From: Rattus norvegicus
Lineage: Eukaryota; Chordata; Mammalia; Rodentia; Muridae
Length of the DNA stretch: 64,000 nt
Assembly (NCBI RefSeq): GCF_036323735.1
Contig: NC_086019.1
Location: 242,164,602 to 242,228,601, forward strand
Direction: 5' to 3'
The stretch's first letter is position 1; every line of letters begins with the position of its first letter. This document shows positions 56,934 through 64,000 of this stretch, piece by piece. The notes under the pieces were generated by a model, which made no database searches, had not been told where the DNA came from, and saw only the letters and a program-made list of their open reading frames with translations. The position numbers and the translations under genes are program-made.

Positions 56934-59900
56934 CTAATAGCCACTTATCAATGAGTGCATACCATGTGTGTTTTTCTGTGATTGGGTTACCCCACTCAGG
57001 ATGATATTTTCCAGTTCCAACCATTTGCCTACGAATTTCATAAACTCGTTGTTTTTGATAGCTGAGTAATATACCATTGTGTAGATGTACCACATTTTCT
57101 GTATCCATTCCTCTGTTGAAGGGCATCTGGGTTCTTTCCAGCTTCTGGCTATTATAAATAAGGCTTCGATGAACATAGTGGAGCACGTGTCTTTTTTATA
57201 TGTTGGGGCATCTTTTGGGTATATGCCCAAGAGAGGTATAGCTGGATCCTCAGGCAGTTCAATGTCCAATTTTCTGAGGATCCTCCAGACTGATTTCCAG
57301 AATGGTTGTACCAGTTTGCAATCCCACTAACAATGGAGGAGTGTTCCTCTTTCTCCACTTCCTCGCCAGCATCTGTTGTCCCCTGAGTTTTTGATCTTAG
57401 CCATTCTCACTGGTGTGAGGTGAAATCTCAGGGTTGTTTTGATTTGCATTTCCCTTATGACTAAAGATGTTGAACATTTCTTTAGGTGTTTCTCAGCAAT
57501 TCGGCATTCCTCAGCTGTGAATTCTTTGTTTAGCTCTGAACCCCATTTTTTAATAGGGTTATTTGTTTCCCTGCGGTCTAACTTCTTGAGTTCTTTGTAT
57601 ATTTTGGATATAAGGCCTCCATCTGTTGTAGGATTGGTAAAGATTTTTCCCAATCTGTTGGTTGCCGTTTTGTCCTAACCACAGTGTCCTTTGCCTTACA
57701 GAAGCTTTGCAGTTTTATGAGATCCCATTTGTCGATTCTTGATCTTAGAGCTTAAGCCATTGGTGTTTTGTTCAGGAAATTTTTTCCAGTGCCCATGTGT
57801 TCCAGATGCTTCCCTAGTTTTTCTTCTATTAGTTTGAGTGTGTCTGGTTTGATGTGGAGGTCCTTGACCACTTGGACTTAAGCTTTGTACAGGGTGATAA
57901 GCATGGATCGATCTGCATTCTTCTACATGTTGACCTCCAGTTGAACCAGCACCATTTGCTGAAAATGCTATCTTTTTTCCATTGGATGGTTTTGGCTCCT
58001 CTGTCAAAAATCAAGTGACCATAGGTGTGTGGGTTCATTTCTGGGTCTTCAATTCTATTCCATTGGTCTATCTGTCTGTCTCTGTACCAATACCATGCAG
58101 TTTTTATCACTATTGCTCTGTAATACTGCTTGAGTTCAGGGATAGTGATTCCCCCTGAAGTCCTTTTATTGTTGAGGATAGCTTTAGCTATCCTGGGTTT
58201 TTTGTTATTCCAGATGAATTTGCAAATTGTTCTGTCTAACTCTTTGACGAATTGGATTGGTATTTGATGGGGATTGCTTTGAATCTGTAGATCGCTTTTG
58301 GTAAAATGGCCATTTTTACTATATTAATCCTGCCAATCCATGAGCATGGGAGAACTTTCCATCTTCTGAGGTCTTCTTCAATTTCCTTCTTCAGTGTCTT
58401 GAAGTTCTTATTGTACAGATCCTTTACTTGCTTGGTTAAAGTCACACCAAGGTACTTTATATTATTTGGGTCTATTATGAAGGGTGTCGCTTCCCTAATT
58501 TCTTTCTCGGCTTGTTTCTCTTTTGTATAGAGGAAGGAAACTGATTTATTTGAAGTAATTTTATACCCAGCCACTTTGCTGAAGTTGTTTATCAGCTTTA
58601 GTAGTTCTCTGGTGGAACTTTTGGGATCACTTAAATATACTATCATATCATCTGCAAATAGTGATATTTTGACTTCTTCCTTTCCGATCTGTATCACCTT
58701 GACCTCCTTTTGTTGTCTGATTGCTCTGGCTAGAACTTCAAGAACTATATTGAATAAGTAGGGAGAGAGTGGGCAGCCTTGTCTAGTCCCTGATTTTAGT
58801 GGGATTGCTTCAACTTTCTCTCCATTTAGTTTAATGTTAGCAACTGGTTTGCTGTATATGGCTTTTACTATGTTCAGGTATGGGCCTTGAATTCCTATTC
58901 TTTCCAGGACTTTTATCATGAAGGGGTGTTGAATTTTGTCAAATGCTTTCTCAGCATCTAATGAAATGATCATGTGGTTTTGTTCTTTCAGTTTGTTTAT
59001 ATAATGGATTACGTTGATGTTTTTCCGTATATTAAACCATCCCTGCATGCCTGGGATGAAGCCTACTTGGTCATGGTGGATGATTGTTTTGATGTGCTCT
59101 TGGATTCGGTTTGCCAGGATTTTGTTGAGTATTTTTGTATCGATATTCATAAGGGAAATTGGTCTGAAGTTCTCTTTCTTTGTTGTGTCTTTGTGTGGTT
59201 TAGGTATAAGAGTAATTGTGGCTTCGTAGAAGGTATTCGGTAGTGCTCCATCTGTTTCAATTTTGTGGAATAGTTTGGATAATATTGGTATGAGGTCTTC
59301 TATGAAGGTTTGATAGAATTCTGCACTAAACCCGTCTGGACCTGGGCTCTTTTTGGTTGGGAGACCTTTAATGACTGCTTCTATTTCCTTAGGAGTTATG
59401 GGGTTGTTTAACTGGTTTATCTGTTCCTGATTTAACTTCGGTACCTGGTATCTGTCTAGGAAACTGTCCATTTCCTGAAGATTTTCAAGTTTTGTTGAAT
59501 ATAGGTTTTTATAGTAAGATCTGATGATTTTTTGAATTTCCTCTGACTCTGTTGTTATGTCTCCCTTTTCATTTCTGATTTTGTTAATTTGGACGCACTC
59601 CCTGTGTCCTCTCGTTAGTCTGGCTAAGGGTTTATCTATCTTGTTGATTTTCTCAAAGAACCAACTTTTGGTTCTGTTGATTCTTTCTATGGTCCTTTTT
59701 GTTTCTACTTGGTTGATTTCAGCTCTGAGTTTGATTATTTCCTGCCTTCTACTCCTCCTGGGTGTATTTGCTTCTTTTTGTTCTAGAGCTTTTAGGTGTG
59801 CTGTCAAGCTGCTGACATATGCTCTTTCCTGTTTCTTTCTGCAGGCACTCAGCGCTATGAGTTTTCCTCTTAGCACAGCTTTCATTGTGTCCCATAAGTT

Positions 59901-60756
59901 TGGGTATGTTGTACCTTCATTTTCATTAAATTGTAAAAAGTCTTTAATTTCTTTCTTTATTTCTTCCTTGACCAGGTTATCATTGAGTAGAGCATTGTTC
60001 AATTTCCAAGTATATGTGGGCATTCTTCCTTGATTTTTATTGAAGACCAGTTTTAGGCCGTGGTGGTCCGATAGCACGCATGGGATTATTTCTATCTTTC
60101 TGTACCTGTTGAGGCCCATTTTTTGACCAATTATATGGTCAATTTTGGAGAAAGTACCATGAGGAGCTGAGAAGAAGGTATATCCTTTTGCTTTAGGATA
60201 GAATGTTCTATAAATATCCGTTAGGTCCATTTGGCTCATGACTTCTCTTAGTCTGTCGCCATCACTGTTTAATTTCTGTTTCCTTATCTGTCCATTGATG
60301 AGAGTGGGGTGTTGAAATCTCCCACTATTATTGTGTGAGGTGCAATGTGTGTTTTGAGCTTTAGTAAGGTTTCTTTACATATGTAGGTGCCCCTGTATTT
60401 GGGTCATAGATATTTAGGATTGAGAGTTCATCTTGGTGGATTTTTCCTTTGATGAATATGAAGTGTCCTTCCTTATCTTTTTTGATGACTTTTAGTTGAA
60501 AATTGATTTTATTTGATATTAGAATGGCTACTCCAGCTTGCTTCTTCTGACTATTTGCTTGGAAAATTGTTTTCCAGCCTTTCACTCTGAGGTAATGTCT
60601 CTCTTTGTCTCTGAGGTGTGTTTCCTGTAGGCAGCAGAATGCAGGGTCCTCGTTGCGTATCCAGTTTGTTAATCTATGTCTTTTTATTGGGGAGTTGAGG
60701 CCATTGATGTTGAGAGATATTAAGGAATATTGATTATTGCTTCCCGTTATATTCAT
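56934..60756 (-). pseudogene. L1 copy E ORF2, broken by single-base deletions
   Basis: The largest open piece is 667 codons (60239-58236), covering the end of the endonuclease, the linker and most of the reverse transcriptase with its intact LFADDMIVYL box. Lesions are visible at several places: a 1-nt deletion near 60375, an indel near 60284 between the first 131-codon piece and the main piece, a 1-nt loss near 58265, a 1-nt loss near 57868, a 1-nt loss near 57645, and TGG to TAG at about 57329-57327. Most lesions are deletions of one base. The C-terminal 111 codons (57269-56934) remain open. It is not functional. Confidence 0.94.
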
Positions 60757-60815
60757 ATTTGGATGTGAGGTTATGTTTGTGTGCTTTCATTCTCTTTGTT
60801 TTGTTGCCAAGACGA

Positions 60816-61912
60816 TTAGTTTCTTGCTTCTTCTAGGGTATAGCTTGCCTCCTTATGTTGGGCTTTACCATTTATTATCCTTTGTAGTGCTGGATTTGTA
60901 GAAAGATATTGTGTAAATTTGGTTTTGTCATGGAATATCTTGGTTTCTCCATCTATGTTAATTGAGAGTTTTGCAGGACATAGTAACCTGGGCTGGCATT
61001 TTGTTCTCTTAGGGTCTGTATGACATCAGTCCAGGATCTTCTGGCCTTCATAGTTTCTGGCGAGAAGTCTGGTGTGATTCTGATAGGTCTGCTTTTATAT
61101 GTTACTTGACCTTTTTCCCTTACTGCTTTTAATATTCTTCCTTTATTTTGTGCATTTGGTGTTTTGACTATTATGTGATGGGAGGTGTTTCTATTCTGGT
61201 CCAATCTATTTGGAGTTCTGTAGGCTTCTTGTATGCCTATGGGTATCTCTTTTTTTAGGTTAGGGAAGTTTTCTTCTATGATTTTGTTGAAGATATTTAC
61301 TGGTCCTTTGAGCTGGGAGTCTTCACTCTCTTCTATACCTATTATCCTTAGGTTTGATCTTCTCATTGAGTCCTGGATTTCCTGTATGTTTTGGACCAGT
61401 AGCTTTTTCCGCTTTACATTATCTTTGACAGTTGAGTCAATGATTTCTATGGAATCTTCTGCTCCTGAGATTCTCTCTTCCATCTCTTGTATTCTGTTGG
61501 TGAGGCTCGTATCTACAGCTCCTTGTCTCTTCTTTTGGTTTTCTATATCCAGGGTTGTTTCCATGTGTTCTTTCTTGATTGCTTCTATTTCCATTTTTAA
61601 TTCCTTCAACTGTTTGATTGTGTTTTCCTGGAATTCTTTCAGGGATTTTTGCGATTCTTTCTGGGATTTTTGCGATTCCTCTCCGTAGGCTTCTACTTGT
61701 TTATTAATGTTTTCCTGTGTTTCCCTAAGGGAGTTCTTCATGTCTTTCTTGAAGTCCTCCAGCATCATGATCAAATATGATTTTGAAACTAGATCTTGCT
61801 TTTCTGGTGTGTTTGGATATTCCATGTTTGTTTTGGTGGGAGAATTGGGCTCCAATGATGCCATGTAGTCTTGGTTTCTGTTGCTTGGGTTCCTGCGCTT
61901 GCCTCTCGCCAT
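60816..61912 (-). pseudogene. L1 copy E ORF1, truncated at the C-terminus by a frameshift
   Basis: The frame opens with MARGKRRNPSNRNQDYMASL at 61912 and runs 319 codons to 60953. The coiled coil is shorter than in copies A and B and lacks the complete 22-residue QEN-INKQ-EAHREETQ unit they carry, having instead a KQVEAYGEESQKSQKESQKS segment. The RRM (NLRIIGI) and the SPETMKARRSW motif are retained. A 1-nt deletion near 61000 ('ggcattttgttc' against 'ggcatttgtgttc') changes the last residues after LREQ, so the end of the C-terminal domain is lost. Such a protein would probably bind RNA poorly. Confidence 0.92.
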
Positions 61913-62343
61913 CAGATTATCTCTAGGGTTACTTTGTTTTGCTATTTCCGACCGTGGCTAGACTGTCCTATAAGCCTGTGTGTTAGGAGTGCTGTAGACC
62001 TGTTTTCCTCTCTTTCAATCAGTTATGGGGACAGAGTGTTCTGCTTTCGGGCGTGTAGTTTTTCCTCTCTACAGGTCTTCAGCTGTTCCTGTGGGCCTGT
62101 GTCTTGAGTTCACCAGGAAGCTTTCTTGCAGCAGAAAAGTTGGTCTTACCTGTGGTCCCGAGGCTCAAGTTCGCTCGTGGGGTGTTGCCCACGGGCTCTC
62201 TGCAGCGGCAGCAACCAGGAAGATATGCGCTGCCCATTCCGGGAGCTTCAGTGCACCAGGGTTCCAGATGGCCTTTGGTGTTTTCCTCTGGCGCCCAAGA
62301 TGTATGTACAGAGAGCAGTCTCTTCTGGTTTCCCAGGCTTGTC
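61913..62343 (-). other. L1 copy E 5' UTR remnant
   Basis: About 431 nt of GC-rich sequence aligns with 16348-16776 of copy A and ends at the TSD. Promoter activity is doubtful at this length. Confidence 0.75.
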
Positions 62344-62360
62344 TCTTGTCTTGCTATTTT
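62344..62360. repeat. Right TSD of L1 copy E
   Basis: Exact copy of 56145-56161. Confidence 0.97.
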
Positions 62361-64000
62361 AATTGCTTGTTTGACTTTGAAAATTTCTTTTTGTGAGCTA
62401 CATTTTTTTAATACAAAAAATGAAGGGACTCTGAATTTGAAGGTCAATAGCAGTAAAGTACATCACAGTCTGCAGTGGCTGAGGACTCAAATCCTTTGCA
62501 CCAAATAAGATAAATTAAACATGGAAGATACTGGTCTGAATTGCATACATACCAATATTCTGTGGATCCTTTTACATTATGAATCATTTAAAATTATACA
62601 TACACAGATCCTCTGGGATGTTTCATAGCATCCAGTAGATTCTAAAAGGAGTAACTGTCACCAAAGAAGATGAGAACCACTTGCACAAATCAGTTTTGGA
62701 GCTTGTCTGGGTTTGTGTTAATTCAGTATACTTTCCAAAAGCAAAGTGGAAACTTGGTTAGTAGCTTGTAAAGGCCTGAATATAAAGTTTTAGTCTTCAG
62801 GGTGGTGTTTTGGGTTGTTGTCGTGGGCCTTTAGGAGGTGACTCCTAGTGGAAGGGAGATCCTTAGGGAATTACGAATAAAAAGAGTCTTCAAGAGCCTA
62901 CCTTCTCCATCCTCCTGGTTGAGGATGAAATAATTACTTATTCCATGCTCTGAGACCCTGTATGAAGTGAGGTGTGTTAATGTAAAGCAGTCATGTTAAT
63001 TACTTCTTCAATGCTAGATGCTTGTGTTAGTTTAAATGAGTGGTTCAATTGAAAGAAATACTTTAATATTTTCTTCTAAAAATCAAAAAATATTTTAAAC
63101 TCCATCTTCTCCTTTAAACTGGAAAACTGCCAACAGATGCCATAGGATTTTGTAAAGTTATGGGAACCCCAGATCCTAAACCATCATTTAAATAGGTCTA
63201 GAAATGAGCTAGAACATTCGAGTTCTAGTTGAGTTTGTAGTTTAGCTACTTGAAAAGTATTTGGCTTGTGAGTTTTTAGTTAATTTCATTTGAGCCTTGT
63301 TTTTTCTTTAAAAGTACCTAACTGAATGAACCAAGAGTCTTCCCAGTCCAAAAATAAAAATTCCTCCTCTAGCCCCAATGTGACTCTACATCTGAGCAGC
63401 TAAGCAATTATGCAAATATTGTAAGATCTAGTTTAAACTATTTAAACACTTTCCTTAATTACCCGTGAGGTAAGCACATTTAAGTCTTTTGGGACTTGAC
63501 TTATCTAGTTGGGTTATTTGTCCTGATTAAGTTAATTACATGGATAGATGTTTGTTCTTATTTTTTGCAATGACCTCAAAATATGTATTTTTTGAATGTT
63601 TATCATATTGCATGTAAGCTAATTTATTAAGGAGAATCTTTTTTTGTAAGACGAATTTATTCATTACTTTGTCTGTTGCTGGGGTTGTTCCCTTTTGAGG
63701 CTTCTGTCTCTTAAGTATCTGGTGTCAACTTGAGCTGTCATTGAACAGGATGTCTTCTTAGCAGACACAGCAACAGATTTGGGGGACATATCCGACACTG
63801 TGGCTTTTTATCTAGTAACTCATCTACCATTTTTTAGAATACTACTTTGCATTAAAGGGTTGGGATCCTCATGAGATTAGGAGGATATGACCCCTCACTG
63901 ATCCTGCAAAGACCCACCTGAATTCATTCCTACAAATGCTCTCTAGAAGCCTCTTGGATAATGGCCTCTGGGCTCATGGTTTCTGGATAGCAGAAATCAT
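62361..64000. other. No recognised feature
   Basis: Flanking DNA to the window end. No gene, RNA or dispersed repeat recognised. Confidence 0.45.

Larger units (their letters stand above)
56162..62343 (-). mobile_element. L1 copy E, 5'-truncated, bounded by a 17-bp TSD
   Basis: This is a young LINE-1. Minus-strand order is a short 5' UTR (62343-61913), ORF1 (61912-60816), ORF2 (60756-56934), a 3' UTR and a tail that has become (TAAA)n (56181-56222 on the plus strand). The exact TSD places the target as 'attttt'-type DNA, and the inferred nick 'ctatttt/aattgc' fits the L1 endonuclease consensus TTTT/AA. The 5' end corresponds to about 16776 of copy A, so it lacks roughly 316 nt present there. 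Confidence 0.97.

Overview
This window is non-coding rodent DNA, almost certainly from rat (Rattus). I found no intact host gene, tRNA or rRNA gene, CRISPR array or bacterial feature. The species call rests on a near-consensus BC1-type ID element, B1 and B2 SINEs, and several young rat-type LINE-1 (L1) copies that are almost identical where they align. About 40% of the window is four long L1 elements, all on the minus strand.

Layout: 1-10446 is mostly unremarkable DNA with old SINE, L1 and unclassified rodent repeats. L1 copy A (10460-17092) carries an apparent 3' transduction between two poly(A) tails and is flanked by a 15-bp target-site duplication (TSD). Next come an old L1 with a twin-priming-type 5' inversion (about 18830-20410), a long quiet stretch with microsatellites, an exact 40-bp direct repeat 1.15 kb apart, and an ID element nested in the tail of a B2. 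L1 copy B (26433-32965, 14-bp TSD) has an uninterrupted 402-codon ORF1 but a dead ORF2. A degenerate GC-rich tandem array with a unit of about 245 bp (35270-37890) appears to be interrupted by an LTR-like block. The 40.8-45.7 kb region is a patchwork of rodent repeats, microsatellites and a short L1 fragment (F). L1 copy D (about 46765-52943) is the oldest and has lost a catalytic aspartate of the reverse transcriptase. L1 copy E (56162-62343, 17-bp TSD) is young but broken. The last 1.6 kb shows nothing recognisable.

Function: the recognisable coding capacity is retrotransposon. In L1, ORF1p is a trimeric coiled-coil RNA chaperone. ORF2p is an endonuclease and reverse transcriptase that performs target-primed reverse transcription and also mobilises the ID, B1 and B2 SINEs seen here. 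No copy is autonomously competent: ORF2 is interrupted in A, B, D and E, and only B has an open ORF1. The most interesting observations are the 3' transduction in copy A, the variable number of 66-bp coiled-coil units in ORF1, the inverted old L1, the satellite-like array, and the unexplained 40-bp duplication. Repeat names are from memory and should be confirmed with RepeatMasker or Dfam.
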